64,000 nt of DNA from Buxus sempervirens (taxonomy: Eukaryota; Streptophyta; Magnoliopsida; Buxales; Buxaceae): the NCBI GenBank assembly GCA_947561395.2, contig OX387187.1, forward strand, positions 19,511,829 through 19,575,828, given 5' to 3'. The notes under the pieces were generated by a model. It worked only from the letters and a program-made list of their open reading frames with translations. It ran no database searches and had not been told where the DNA came from. The translations under genes were made by a program, and so were the position numbers. Positions 47,431-59,180 of the stretch are shown here, one piece after another (the stretch's first letter is position 1; the number at the start of each line of letters is the position of its first letter).

Positions 47431-48056
47431 ATGGGTAAATTAGTCTTGAATCTCCTTTCGCGTGGCAGTATTTTTTCAAACAACAATATAATGAAAATTT
47501 CTGCTAATGCTAACGTTATATTTATACTAGGAATTTTTGCTTTACTTAGATTATTATCAATGCCACTACCAAAAGTAAACGAAAAAATAAATAAATAAAT
47601 ACATTAACGGAACGCTGAAATAATTCTCTAAATGGGTTTCATTTCACTGTGTTTTAATTTTCATGATGAAATGGTTACAATTGATCTTCTTAAAGGAAGA
47701 ATTTGAAACCATATTTTTGTTTTTTTTAAAACCATTTCCTGTGTAATGGGAAACAGGTTAGGGTTCGTTTGGATCGTATGGATTTAAATATCTGTGAGAA
47801 TTTGAATACGCGTGAATTTGAAATCAAATGAATTTGAATTTAAACAGCTTAGGGTTCATTTGGATCGCATGAATTTAACAGAGACCATTGAGAATATCAA
47901 ATGTATCAAGTTCCCAGTGTCCAAACCCTTGACTTGTGATCCTACAGGTATTTAGATATGGTGCCTTTGATTCATTAATGCAGTAAGAAAGCACTCTTCT
48001 TTTCTCCTATTGAGTTGCTCTCTGGTTTAATTGTTGACTTCTCCCCTCAACCAAGC
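47431..48056 (+). other. Upstream region of the CNL gene
   Basis: Contains a direct repeat of TTAGGGTTCGTTTGGATCG-like sequence (~47758 and ~47850), which resembles the end of a small DNA transposon. I see no certain TATA box for the gene. Confidence 0.45.
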
Positions 48057-51000
48057 ATGGCTCATCTGATTGTCCCCATTGTCGAAAACCATGTGATCCC
48101 CCAGGTCCAAGAAGAGCTGAAACTGATTGGCAAGGTTGATAAAGAGATCGAAAATCTCAGTTCATCATTCAAAGAAATCCAGAAGGTGCTCAAGATTGCC
48201 GAGGAACGCCAACAAAAAGATGTCGAGGATTGGTTGGCAAAGCTGAAAAGTGTTTCCTACAAAGTGGACGATGTGCTTGATGAGTGGAGAACGGAGAACC
48301 TTCGACGAAAGGATCAGGATCACAAGGTTCGTTTCTATTCTTTTATTCAGGGCATTATATGCAACTCCTGCACCAGTGCTATATGCCTTGTCATTGAAAA
48401 TAATATTCTGGGCAAGATGTTCCTCTCCTTCCCTTGGGAGAACTGTTGGATTCGCTATGATATTGGTCATCAGATCGTGGACATCAAGAAGGAGCTAGAT
48501 GAAGTTCTTCAAAAGAAGGAAGAACTTAAACTTGAACAATCAAGCGTCGAGAAACCAGAGAGCACGGAAAGCTGTAATCCATTCAGCAAAAATCGTGATC
48601 CGGAGGGTTTCATTGGTCGGGAAGGAGATAAACAGGACATAATAACCAAGTTGATGAACATGAATAAGCGGAGTATCATCTCTATCACTGGGAAGGATGG
48701 AGTCGGAAAGACAAACCTTGCCGGACATGTCTGCAATGATGAGCAAGTGCAGAAACATTTCCAGACAATAATTTGGATGAACGTGCCTACGCCTTTCGAT
48801 CAACAAAAGCTCGCCCAGAAGACATTCGTTATAAAGCGAAGCCCAACTATATATCGCCGGACAACGTCATCTCCGGTGAACTCGTTCGACGAATTGACCC
48901 AACTTTTTGGCAAAAAGCTAGTGCTTCTTGTGCTAGATGATGCTAGGGAGGACTATAACGACAAGTCGTGGTCATCCTTGAAGCGCCTATTCGAGAAATC
49001 CGCTGAAGGAAGTAAGGTTCTGGTGACCTCATACAGAAAAGCATTCGCGCACAAGATGCAATGGGGCTGCGTTGATGCACATCAGCTGCATGAATTACGC
49101 AAAGAAGACTCCCAGGAGTTATTTGACAGCATAGCATTTCGTTTCAAGGATGAAAAGCTGGCCAAAGAGGTACAAGATATCCGCCATGAAATTGTGGACA
49201 AGTGCGAAGGCTTGCCTCAGGCTGTAAAGGCTGTTGCAGGACTCTTGTACTCGTGTAACACAAGACATGAGTGGGAGATGGTCTTACAAAGTAATATATG
49301 GAAATCAGAAGGGTTTATGAAGGAGGTCTTTCCAGCACTAAGATTGGGCTATTCTGAGCTACCACCTCATCTGAAAGGGGGCTTTGCATATTGTGCTATC
49401 TTCCAAGAAGATGACAGAATCTACAAGGATGAATTGGTGAAGCTGTGGATGGCACAGGGCCTTGTTCCGTATTCTTCAGACAACCCCGAGACAGAAGCCA
49501 CGGGTGAGCTGTATGTATCGAAGTTAGAGAAGCGCTCCTTCTTCCAAGATCTGGAGAGAGGCGAAGATGGAGAGCCAATAAGCTTCAGGATACACAAGAC
49601 AACCCACGAATTTGTCCGACATATCACAAATAAAGAATTCGCTATTTTGAAGATGGAAGATTTCAAATCTAATACCCATGATGATCATCATCTCCTCCGT
49701 CACCTAACTTTGCCGTGCGGTGATGACGAAGCTACGGTTATTCCTTCATCTTTCAAGGCAGAAGGACTACGAACTCTCAGAGTCCAACCCATTGGATGCA
49801 GATCAAAACTCAACATAGACCTTTCTCAGCTATTCTCTCTCTTGAAACGGCTTAGGGCATTGGATCTCAGCAAATCTGACATTGAACAACTCCCGGTCGA
49901 AGTAGAGAAACTGATACATCTTCGCTATCTCAACTTGTCCGAGACAAGATTGAAGAAACTGCCAGAAACGGTATGTACTCTTTACAACTTGCAGACTCTG
50001 CGCCTCAATAAGTGCGACGATCTTGTTGAACTACCTCAAGGGATTGGTCAAATGAAGAATCTGAGACATCTGGAAATTTCAGAAACCAAAAAACTCAAAT
50101 GCCTACCTCAAGGAATTGGGAGACTAACCTCACTACGGACACTAACTAGGTTCATTGTAAGTGGTGACGACAGAGGCAGATGCAACATTGGAGAACTTAG
50201 AGCGCTCAAATCCATACACGGGTGCCTAGAGATACATGTTATCGAGAAAGTGCAGGCGAAACTGGATGAGAATGTGGCAAAAAAGGCCAAAATGGAGAAC
50301 AAGAGCCAACTCCGTGAGCTGAAGTTAGAGTTCGAAGCCAATGTACTGAAAACTGATGAAAAAGAGGAGAAGAGGCTGAAGGGGTTCATTAAAGGTCTTC
50401 TTCAACTACCACAGAAACTGGAGAAACTGCAGATTCTGGCATACCCCGGTACCAGTTTCCCAAAATTTGTTAGGACGGATGCTGCTGCTGTAAAAGTGCT
50501 GAGACTACATAATTTTAGAATATGCACACAATTGTCTCCCATGGGACAACTAAAGCACCTCAGAGAACTGGAAATCGTGGGAATGGAGGAGTTAATAAAC
50601 ATAGATCTTGAATTTTTTGGGGACATGGAGGGTGACCAAGAACTAATGCCGGATCTCCGTTATCTAAAGCTTCAAGACTGCCCTAAGTTAAAGGGTCCAC
50701 TATGCCTCCTCCACCGTCTAAAACTGACAAAGCTGGACATAAATAATTGTCCTCAGTTGGAATGGCCAACATCATCGCCTCTGCAACTTCCAGAGCTCGA
50801 GTATTTGTACTTATTTGGCAATGCCGGTGTTTTAACGGAGTCCCTCTCAGCAGCCCAAATACACCTTCCCAAGCTCAAATACTTGCTGATTAATGGCTCT
50901 CCACAGTCTTCACTTCCTCAAGGCCTGGGACAATTCAATGAGCTTCAAACTTTGGAGATTATGTGCTGCTCTGAAATACATTCCTTGCCCCATGAATTAA

Positions 51001-51272
51001 AGGATCTGCGCAACCTTCAAGAAATGAGGATAAATACTTGTCCAAAACTGAGTTCACGTTGCCAAAAGGAGGACTGGGATAAGATATCTGGCGGTACCAA
51101 TATCATTATTGATTCCAAGAAGATCAATCGAGATAGAAATCTAAGAGCAAAGGATGTGCCAACGCAGATCAAGTCAAATTCCCGGAGCAAAATCCCGCAG
51201 TGGGGCAAAATCCACCCACAACAGAGCAAAATCCCGCAGTGGAGCCGTTTGGGACAGCCTAATCGACTTTAA
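48057..51272 (+). CDS. CNL-type NB-ARC LRR immune receptor
   Basis: A single 1071-codon frame from the first ATG (48057). It would act as an intracellular immune receptor. N-terminal coiled coil (Rx-type) with a VDDVLDEW motif at residues 70-77; P-loop GKDGVGKT (212-219); kinase 2 LVLLVLDDA (288-296); RNBS-B GSKVLVTSY (318-326); GLPQA (385-389, usually GLPLA); RNBS-D around 444-468; at the MHD position it has IHK (512-514). About 15 leucine-rich repeats follow (~570-1010). The tail is unusual: SKIPQW occurs twice, from an 18-bp direct repeat (51186 and 51225). The Trp after kinase-2 DD is missing and MHD is replaced, which in relatives alters nucleotide control. No stop or frameshift, in contrast to the decayed repeats around it. 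It may be an active receptor, a helper or a recent pseudogene. Confidence 0.93.
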   Translation: MAHLIVPIVENHVIPQVQEELKLIGKVDKEIENLSSSFKEIQKVLKIAEERQQKDVEDWLAKLKSVSYKVDDVLDEWRTENLRRKDQDHKVRFYSFIQGIICNSCTSAICLVIENNILGKMFLSFPWENCWIRYDIGHQIVDIKKELDEVLQKKEELKLEQSSVEKPESTESCNPFSKNRDPEGFIGREGDKQDIITKLMNMNKRSIISITGKDGVGKTNLAGHVCNDEQVQKHFQTIIWMNVPTPFDQQKLAQKTFVIKRSPTIYRRTTSSPVNSFDELTQLFGKKLVLLVLDDAREDYNDKSWSSLKRLFEKSAEGSKVLVTSYRKAFAHKMQWGCVDAHQLHELRKEDSQELFDSIAFRFKDEKLAKEVQDIRHEIVDKCEGLPQAVKAVAGLLYSCNTRHEWEMVLQSNIWKSEGFMKEVFPALRLGYSELPPHLKGGFAYCAIFQEDDRIYKDELVKLWMAQGLVPYSSDNPETEATGELYVSKLEKRSFFQDLERGEDGEPISFRIHKTTHEFVRHITNKEFAILKMEDFKSNTHDDHHLLRHLTLPCGDDEATVIPSSFKAEGLRTLRVQPIGCRSKLNIDLSQLFSLLKRLRALDLSKSDIEQLPVEVEKLIHLRYLNLSETRLKKLPETVCTLYNLQTLRLNKCDDLVELPQGIGQMKNLRHLEISETKKLKCLPQGIGRLTSLRTLTRFIVSGDDRGRCNIGELRALKSIHGCLEIHVIEKVQAKLDENVAKKAKMENKSQLRELKLEFEANVLKTDEKEEKRLKGFIKGLLQLPQKLEKLQILAYPGTSFPKFVRTDAAAVKVLRLHNFRICTQLSPMGQLKHLRELEIVGMEELINIDLEFFGDMEGDQELMPDLRYLKLQDCPKLKGPLCLLHRLKLTKLDINNCPQLEWPTSSPLQLPELEYLYLFGNAGVLTESLSAAQIHLPKLKYLLINGSPQSSLPQGLGQFNELQTLEIMCCSEIHSLPHELKDLRNLQEMRINTCPKLSSRCQKEDWDKISGGTNIIIDSKKINRDRNLRAKDVPTQIKSNSRSKIPQWGKIHPQQSKIPQWSRLGQPNRL

Positions 51273-52411
51273 GGACAAAGGTTTCTTTACAGTGCCTTCC
51301 ATCAACCGGTAAGATACTCTTGAGTCGTTATATTTATTTGGGTTCTGCTATTGTATGTTTTCATTACTTGCATATCAGTAACCAATTTGATAATTATTCA
51401 GAGTACAGACACACTTATTTGCTTGGCAAGGAGCATTTTGCCCGAGTTCAAATTTAAAACAGGTATGATTATATTAGTTATAAACTTAACATTGCAGTGA
51501 GACGCAGTATTGTAACTTCACATCCATTCTTATCAAATTACAATACTAGTATCAAATAACCAGGCAACCTAGCTTATGTTCAATATTTGTATCAAGAAGA
51601 AGATAATTGGTACTTGGCCTTTTCCTTTTTGGTTTTTTTGGTTTTGTTTCATGAAGCATTATTACAGCAATTTTTCCATCTGGATGAAATTATCAAACTA
51701 AGAAAAGGAAAAATCAGAAAAACTAAAATATTTCACCGTCTGCAGGTCATCCAGTTCTTCCCTTCTCGCTAGTAGCTGACATCGGCATAAGGATGTGTTC
51801 CAGGCCAGATTAACAGCCAGGATCTCAAGCTTTGGTTTGAAAATGAAGGTTTAAATTTTACTCGTCTTACTATGACTGTTTGGTTATAGGTCAGGAATTA
51901 TGTGCGGCACTTGGTGATGGAATTATGCATGGAATTTGAAAAGCATGTAAACATGGTGGTTCCGACTGTTTGTTTTTTTTTTTTTCTTCCCCTTGTTTGT
52001 GTGGTGTTAGTTTGTTCCCTTGTTTGTTCGATATTACCCTTTCACTGTTCTAGTTATTGTAAACCCTTGAGTTTTAAATCCGTTTATGTTCTTCAACAAC
52101 GGCATCTTAAGAGTCCCCTGTCAGATATTTTGATCCTTCATAAAAATAGGTTTAAAATAAATAAAAAACTAGGCATTTTGGTCAAAATTCTGAAAATCTG
52201 GGAAATCATGCTCAAGCCAGGGTCAAGCGTTAGTCGAGCGTGCAGAGTAAAATTGAATCTGAGAAGCTACGCATGCTATCGCGTTCTAGCGAGTAGTTGC
52301 ACTGAGGACAATCTGGGTATTAGGCTTTGGGCGTCGGTGTGGCACTCGAGCTTGATATCAAGCATGAAGGAGAAAAGGGAAGACCACTCAAGCGAGTCTC
52401 GTCGGACCTCG
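51273..52411 (+). other. Region downstream of the CNL gene
   Basis: Possible 3' untranslated introns: donor ACCG|GTAAGA at ~51309 and acceptor CTGCAG at ~51746. From ~52200 repeat-like motifs (CTCGAGC, GCGTT) resemble clusters inside LTRs. The 181-codon frame at 51902-52447 has no family features and is not called. Confidence 0.4.
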
Positions 52412-53299
52412 TGTAATACCATGGATTTTTCCAGATTATTTAATTAAATGTAATCTGATTATTTTGGAGTGATATTACTAATCCATCACTTGATTTAAAT
52501 ATGAGATCATGTAGAGACTAGAAATCCAGAATTTGATGTAAATCCGACGGTTGGATCTTAGGATATGAGGTAAGAAAATTTTTAGTGATAAATCTTTGAT
52601 CTTATTGGTTTGGTGCATGAGTCTTCATGTTGTGGCATGCATGAGATCATTAAAATGTTTATTAAAGGGATGCTTGGTCGTGTACATTTATGAGAGAATT
52701 TCCTTTGAAGAGTTTTATTGTTTTGAGAAACTTCCAATAGAGTGTTGTGGGCTTATGATTGCTTGGGGAACTTTGGGAGAAGTTTCTAAAAGTTTAATTA
52801 ACCCTAGTGTTTGGTTTGGACAGTTGAAGGAGAAGGAAGATGTAAATTGGGCTTATTAGACTAATTAGGAACTTGTGCTATGAAGGTGAGGTGGAAGTGG
52901 ATCATGCCTGAGAATTGGGGAAGCAAATTGAAGTCTGTGAAGGTTTTACTAAGGTAAGCTTAATCAAAGTTATTTCTAAATTCCAAGTAGTTCTAGTGAA
53001 ATAGGAATCAAATTATAAAATTTGGAGTTAAGTGAAAAAAAAAATAAGCCTTATTGTGCAAACTTTGAATCTTGCGTTCATCATGCATCGAGCAAATGCT
53101 CGAACAAAATCCTTGTCGCACGCAGATAATGCATACGATTTAATATAATTCTGCAGAACCTACCTGATAAAAGTTCAATGCTGGAACGTCAAAACCTTAA
53201 CGTTCTCGCGTTCAGTATAAAATTTCCAGATTTACTACTTTATACCCAAATTTGAATTACAATACTCATAGATTTTTTAAACCCTCATTAACATGAATT

Positions 53300-53485
53300 T
53301 ACTACACCTAGGGCACACCCCCAAGTAAAGCTAATGTACACTCTAAGTATAACTAAAGTACCCCCCCCCCCCCCCCCCCCCCCCCCCCTCTCTGTATACG
53401 TACCCCCAAGTATAAGTAAAGTAGCCCCAAGTATAACTAAGGTACCCTCTTTGTGCATGTAAGGTAACACACCCCCCACCCCCCC

Positions 53486-53519
<34 letters not shown>

Positions 53520-53830
53520 TCCCTAAATACCTAAGGTATCCCCTAAGTATAACTAAGGAACCCCCCAAGTATACCTAAGGTACCTCCCATGTATAACTAA
53601 GGTACCCTCAAGTATAACTAAGGTATCCCCCTCCCAAATATAAGTACCCTTGTATTACCTAAGGTAACCCCCTTGTATTATGTAGGGTACCCTCTTGTAT
53701 ACCTAAGGTGCCCACCTTGTATTTCCTAAGGTACACCCCTTGAATAACTAAGGTCCACCCTCAAGAAAATACCAAGGTACCCCCAAATAATGCTAAGGTA
53801 CCCCCCCTAATATGCCTTAGGTACACCCCA
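53300..53830. repeat. C-rich minisatellite and poly-C runs
   Basis: Units like CCCCAAGTATAACTAAGGTA, the inverse orientation of the array at 8690-9116, with C-runs at 53361-53388 and 53466-53518. Confidence 0.85.
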
Positions 53831-55678
53831 AGGGTTTAGTTGGAATAGAGGCTTTGTTGAGTGGCAAGTTTGAAAAATAAAAGAAGGGCATATAAAACCA
53901 TGCATTAGCTGAATTTGTTTAATATGGGAACAATCTTTATTGGACATGTAGAGCAAGGAGAAGGAGTGATGTTTGCTGAAGGCTAGAAGAAGAAGAAGAA
54001 GGGAGATTGAAAGGGGATTTCATCTTGAGGATTGAGTTTCTCCACTAATCTGTAAATAGCAACTCTTCAAACCAAAATGAGCTTACTAAATTTTTTATTT
54101 ATCTCTCCTAGGGTTTGGTTGAGTTGAGAATTCACTTGCATGTTGATTTTAGCTTCGAGATTTCCTAGGGTTTTGTTTGTATAACATTTGTTGCTAGTTT
54201 TGCTAATGATTTAACAAGGATTTTGACCTACATTGTTTACATTTTAGATTTGAGTTTGAGTTTGGTATGTTGAACAAGGTTTCATATATTCGGATTTGTG
54301 TTTACATGTATTTGAGATGTATTTCTATTTTGGAGGATGTTTTAAGCATGTTTGAATAGTTTATGATCATTCTAATTGGTTTTGAAAAGATAGAAATGGT
54401 ATAGGTCAATTTGATGTTGAAAATATGCAGAACCTGAGCCAGCGATTAATCCTGAAATTTGGCATTAATTTTAAGCCCAAACCCAGAAAACATACTCCCT
54501 GTAAATTCTAATCGTGACTCAAGATTAGGTCTCAGGATTAATCACCGATTGGATTGGCTATTAATTACGAATTGAACCTAATTGTGGACCTAATCGCTAG
54601 TATAATTTTTGGATAGTCTTTCACCATGTTTCCCAAACAACCTGTACTCCATATACAACACCCTTATTTATAGCACCCTATACAGCACCCTTATTTACCT
54701 CATAATTATTTTTCAGCACCCTTATTTACCTCATAATTATTTTTACGTTTCCATTTACTTAAGTCTTTACATATAAACAAGATTTTACCCCCCATTTGGA
54801 ACCACTACAAATACTCCCAAGACCTAATTCCTTACCAATAAAAAATCAACTTTTTGATTTGTGCCTAAAATTCCAGTTTTGCTCGATTTTGAGGAAAAAC
54901 CACTTCTTGCGTTTGATGCCCAAATGGATGAGTTGAAAGCCCATAAAATTACAGAAAAATAGTCAACCTTTCATTAGAATACGATTAAAATCTGGGATTG
55001 AAACTCCTAGTATATTTGACTAGAAAAATCATATACTGAAAAAGTCAATGTTTTTAACCATACTAAGAATATTTTACATGGTTGAAAACTTTTTGTCTCG
55101 GAATCCGTTGATTTTTGGTACAGTGACTTTGTTTTGAATTCTAAGACTATTCCACTCATAATATTAGTGATTTGTATATTTTGGACATTTGTTTTGCTTT
55201 GATTTATGAGTTTGAATAAAGTTTTGAAAGCCAGACGGAATTTGTACATATGATTGAGATTTGTTTGGACTTGTGAAAGGAGATACGAAATTATGTGATT
55301 TGGATAATGAAGTTGAGGCTTCTTGTGGATTTGAAAAGGGGCTAGGAGCCCATGTTATCCTGAAAGGCAGTGAGGCATAGGGATTTAAAGTGAAAATGAG
55401 GTTCACTCGGAATGGTTTTGTACTTTGGGCAAATAGTGCCCTTATGAGATTTGTTTTTAGTGAAATGTTTTGAAGGGTTGTTATGAGTTTGTATTTAGTC
55501 TAGTGGGATTAGAGATGGTTATGGATCCATGGTCAACCTAGTCAGTGTATTAGTCATGGCTTGTCGAGTTAACACAGGGGCCGCATCCGCGTTCCACCAT
55601 GTAGGATCGATAAGGCCTTCTTGTGAGATAGTTGAGCTACGGCAACCCGTTCCTCCGTGTGGGATTGGTAAGCTGTCC

Positions 55679-55706
55679 TTGTGTGTGTGTGTGTGTGTGT
55701 GTGTAT
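55679..55706 (+). repeat. (GT)n microsatellite
   Basis: About 13 GT units. Confidence 0.9.
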
Positions 55707-56539
55707 GTTATAGTTGTATGGTTGGATGGTCGTAGTTGACTGGGTTGTCTCTTGCCAACCCATGCTTGGGTGCTCCACTTGGGGTGATAACCGAGTTCCG
55801 GTTTCTACCTGCAAGTCGTGAGGTGGCAAATTGGTTGAAGGTGGTTATGTCGATTTACAGACACACTAATCCACGAGTCGTGCACAAACACTTTATATTG
55901 AGATTTGTATTGTGATATTGAATTGCGATCCTTATATGGTTTTGATATGGTCTTGAAGCATAGTATGTAAGCATGTATCTTTTATTATTAAAAGTTGCAT
56001 AAACTGATTTGTACCATGTATGTTGCTACTTTTTGGAATGTTAGTCTCACACGTGTTTTGTTTTCAGATCCTCCATGCGAGCACAATATCAAAGCAGAGA
56101 CAGAGGATGACCTTGAGTACAGGCCCGAGGATTATTACCACCCATTGTAGGATTCACCTTATGATATTGTATTTGGTTTGGGGGAGAAATATTTTGGTCA
56201 AGTAATGATACTTTTTGGATAATAGACTTAAGAGTTACTTTTGTATATGATTGTACATATTTGAGAGAGTATGTGTGAACACTTTAGTTACCCTTTTTGT
56301 ATTCACCCCATGTATCACATCCTTGAGGTTATCTATACATGTGATTTTTTGGATTGGATGATTTATATCATGCACACAACCACCATTCCTTGTGTAGTGC
56401 ACTCTGATAAATTGTCATATACTATCATGATTATGTTAATCAGGTTATTGTGGGCCCATAAGTAAGGCTCGGGGACAGGTTTGTGCCCCCTATGGGCAGA
56501 CCCGGTTCCAGGGCACAAACCCAATTCCGAGTCGCTATA

Positions 56540-57058
56540 GTAGAGAACCCAACAAACAGCACTTTGAGAACGATTTTCAGGGATTTAATTGATGTGACTA
56601 GAGTTGTTTTGTAGTTTTGATCTGGCGTTACAGAGAAGAAGAGAATCAAGTGTTGCAGATCAGTTTGTGTTTTGGACAAACAAGAGGTAAGTAGCAGCCC
56701 TTCCTTTGGATAACTTGCATGGTTTCACATTTAGTCGAGAAATAATAGTGTTTGTGACTTTATCAAATTGTTTTGGAGTTGGGTTATGATTTCTTGTTGA
56801 CTCTAGCTTTAAAGCATCTGAAACAAGGTTTATGCAAACTTGATTTAGTTCATGAAAGAGATGTGTATTTGATCTATTTATTGTGATTTGATGTAGATTA
56901 TAATACGCAAGTGTTTAGAACTATTTGGCATGCTTTAGGAATGATATTAGAGGCTTTAAAGTTGATTTGGATTGATGGAATCATGCTCTAAACTTTTAAA
57001 TTGAAAAATCAGAAAGTTAAAAAAAGTAACATTTTTCGCGATTTTGCCTTAATGCAAT
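56540..57058 (+). repeat. LTR fragment of the 35-kb solo LTR family
   Basis: Block AACAAGAGGTAAGTAG near 56678 and flanking sequence resemble 35830-36060. No ends identified. Confidence 0.45.
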
Positions 57059-59180
57059 ATGTAGAATCCTAGATTTTCCTAAAATAAAATTAATTAATTA
57101 ATTAATTGGAAGTATAGATGAATTTAAAAAAGGAAAAAGGAAACTAAGTATAGGAATTTAAATTAATATCATAAATATGAATTTGGAGAGACAATATTGG
57201 CAATTTTAAATTAGGAAGAGAAATAATGGGGGGATTAGAATCTGGAAACTTTTGGAGAAAATTCAACGATTAAATTATGAGTTAAGTGAAGAAAGGGGCA
57301 TTTTAGTCATTTCCTAATAGGCAAATTATCAAATTAATTAATTAAGTAATTAATATATTGGGAGAAATTTAATTAGACCTAAATTGGTTTAAGTTTGAAT
57401 TTAAATAGTAAATTTATGGCTTAAAAGAAGGAAAAATGGCATATTGATAATTATGTTTAACTAGGGGCCTTAATTTGAGAAATATGGAAGATAATAAGGT
57501 GTTTAGGTAATATTTTAAAAAAGGGATGATAAATAGCACGAAAATTTATTAAGGCTCCGTTTATTTTGATGTAAAATCTAATGAGGAGAATGATTTTGGT
57601 GTAAAATAGGAGTTTTTAAGTGTTTGTTTCAATGTAAAATATAAGATTGTGTAAAACGGTTTTCCTAAAAGATAGGCATTTTCTGGAAAACGACATACCA
57701 TCCAATATCTTGTATGCCGTTTTTCAAAGAATGAAATCACGCTCAATATCGAGTGTATCTTATCTATTACCTGAAAAAACGAAAGCCCAATAGCTATCGG
57801 TTTTCTCTCGTCCTCCATCTTAAGAGAATATGGTCATGCTTTGATTCTCCAATGAATTACTTCCAACATTTCAAGAGTTCTCCTGGTAGTCAGTTGTCTC
57901 CTCAATCTCGAGTTCTCCAATGATTCAAGAATTCTCCCAATAATCAGTTGTCTTCACAATCTCAAGAGCTCTCCCAGTAATCAGTTGTCTTCACAGGCTT
58001 GTTGTGAAGATATCATATTTGACACACAGATAGACAAGCAGCAACATTCCAAAAAGTCAGCAGAAAAGGAAGTCAGAAAACGTGGAAAGTGAAGGCGTTC
58101 TTCTAAAGGCATGGAAGAAAAAGTTGAAGTAATGGCAATGCAATTGGAAAAGTTGCTACAACAATTACTAAGCTATCTGGCAATCATATTAAAAGTGTGT
58201 TATATGAAGAAATAATGAAGATTGAAGGCTTGAGGATAGATTTCTTGCGTCAACTTTTGATTACCTCGTGCAGCATAGAAATATTGCACAAGCATTCCTA
58301 GCTAAGAATGATAAGCTTCATAAATATTGGTTGCAGAATTTTGAACCAAATAAAATAATATAAATGAAGTACTATTTGTTAGATTTTCTTTAATACTTAC
58401 GATTCTTGGTTAATACTTTAGATTATAATAATGGTGCAAACATTTGAAATTGTTATTTATTAATAATTGTGACTGCGTTTTTATTTTAGTTGACTATGAA
58501 TAGTGTAAATTATTATTTAGAATTTTAGTTTTTATGTTTTTAAAATTATTTATCTAGATTCTTTTAATAGTTCTTTAATTGGTCCAAATTTTTTGAGCCA
58601 ATAGGTTGTAATAAGTTTCAGGTCATTTTCCTTGATTATTTTCATTTGTTTCAAACATAAGAAAATGAAAAATTTCCACTTTCAAGTCTATTTTCCAATT
58701 CCCATCTAAACAGTTAAAAAACTTTGATTTTCCTGAAAACATTTTTCGATGTAAAATGTTTCCAATGAAAAACATTTTATATCAAAACAAACAGAGCCTA
58801 AATTAGGAGTTTCTTTTGTAGGGGATTTAAGAGATAAGATTTTAAAAATGAGAATTAAGGTAAGATACAAAGAATTTTTGCAGAAATCCCTTACCAACAA
58901 CCATCAAATTGCGATCTGAAGATGATCCATCATTGGATCAGCCTTAAATTTGGAGTTTATGTTCATAACCAGTGGTGCTTCAATCTGAACAGTGGAGCTT
59001 GTGTTTGGAGATCCTAGAGTGGTGTGAAAATTTCAAAAACTTGGCTGTACTTTCAGGTTTAATGGAAAGAAGGATTTCGCATATTGAGGCAAGTAGCAAA
59101 CACTTTGAAAACTAAAGGAATTACATGATTTTTGTATGATTTAGATGTTTTATATTGGTTTGTTTAAAATTAGATCTTGG
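57059..59180 (+). repeat. Second LTR fragment of the same family, split by a DNA transposon
   Basis: TGTAGAATCCTAGATTTTCC (57060) resembles the start of the LTR at 35449. It continues past the insertion at 57553-58798; the right limit is uncertain. Confidence 0.45.
57553..58798. mobile_element. PIF/Harbinger-type element with an ORF1 (Myb/SANT-like) remnant
   Basis: Inverted ends GGCTCCGTTTATTTTGATG and the inverse of CATCAAAACAAACAGAGCC-like sequence, flanked by TAA (57550-57552 and 58799-58801), the usual 3-bp Harbinger duplication. Sequence at ~58130-58350 translates, with frameshifts, to the C-terminal end of the Myb/SANT-like accessory protein of these elements (…YEEIMKIEGL, then KYWLQNF). 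No transposase is seen, so it cannot move alone. Confidence 0.78.

Larger units (their letters stand above)
52412..56538 (+). repeat. Degraded LTR of the 35-kb solo LTR family, with insertions
   Basis: Starts TGTAATACCATGGATTTTTCC. Later blocks match the LTR at 35449-37788: GGTTATGGATCCATGGTC (~55515) and CGAGGATTATTACCA (~56127). The 3' end is unclear. Inside lie the C-rich minisatellite (53300-53830) and a stretch (~54730-54900) resembling the 5' end of solo LTR F in reverse, so at least one insertion is present. Confidence 0.65.

Noticed and set aside
48015..48056. CNL start at 48015
   Set aside because: That codon is TTG; the first ATG is 48057 and gives the usual coiled-coil N-terminus.
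51902..52447. 181-codon frame downstream of the CNL
   Set aside because: Low complexity, crosses into an LTR start, no recognisable domain.
53288..53479. Minus-strand frame with poly-Gly
   Set aside because: Translation of a poly-C run.
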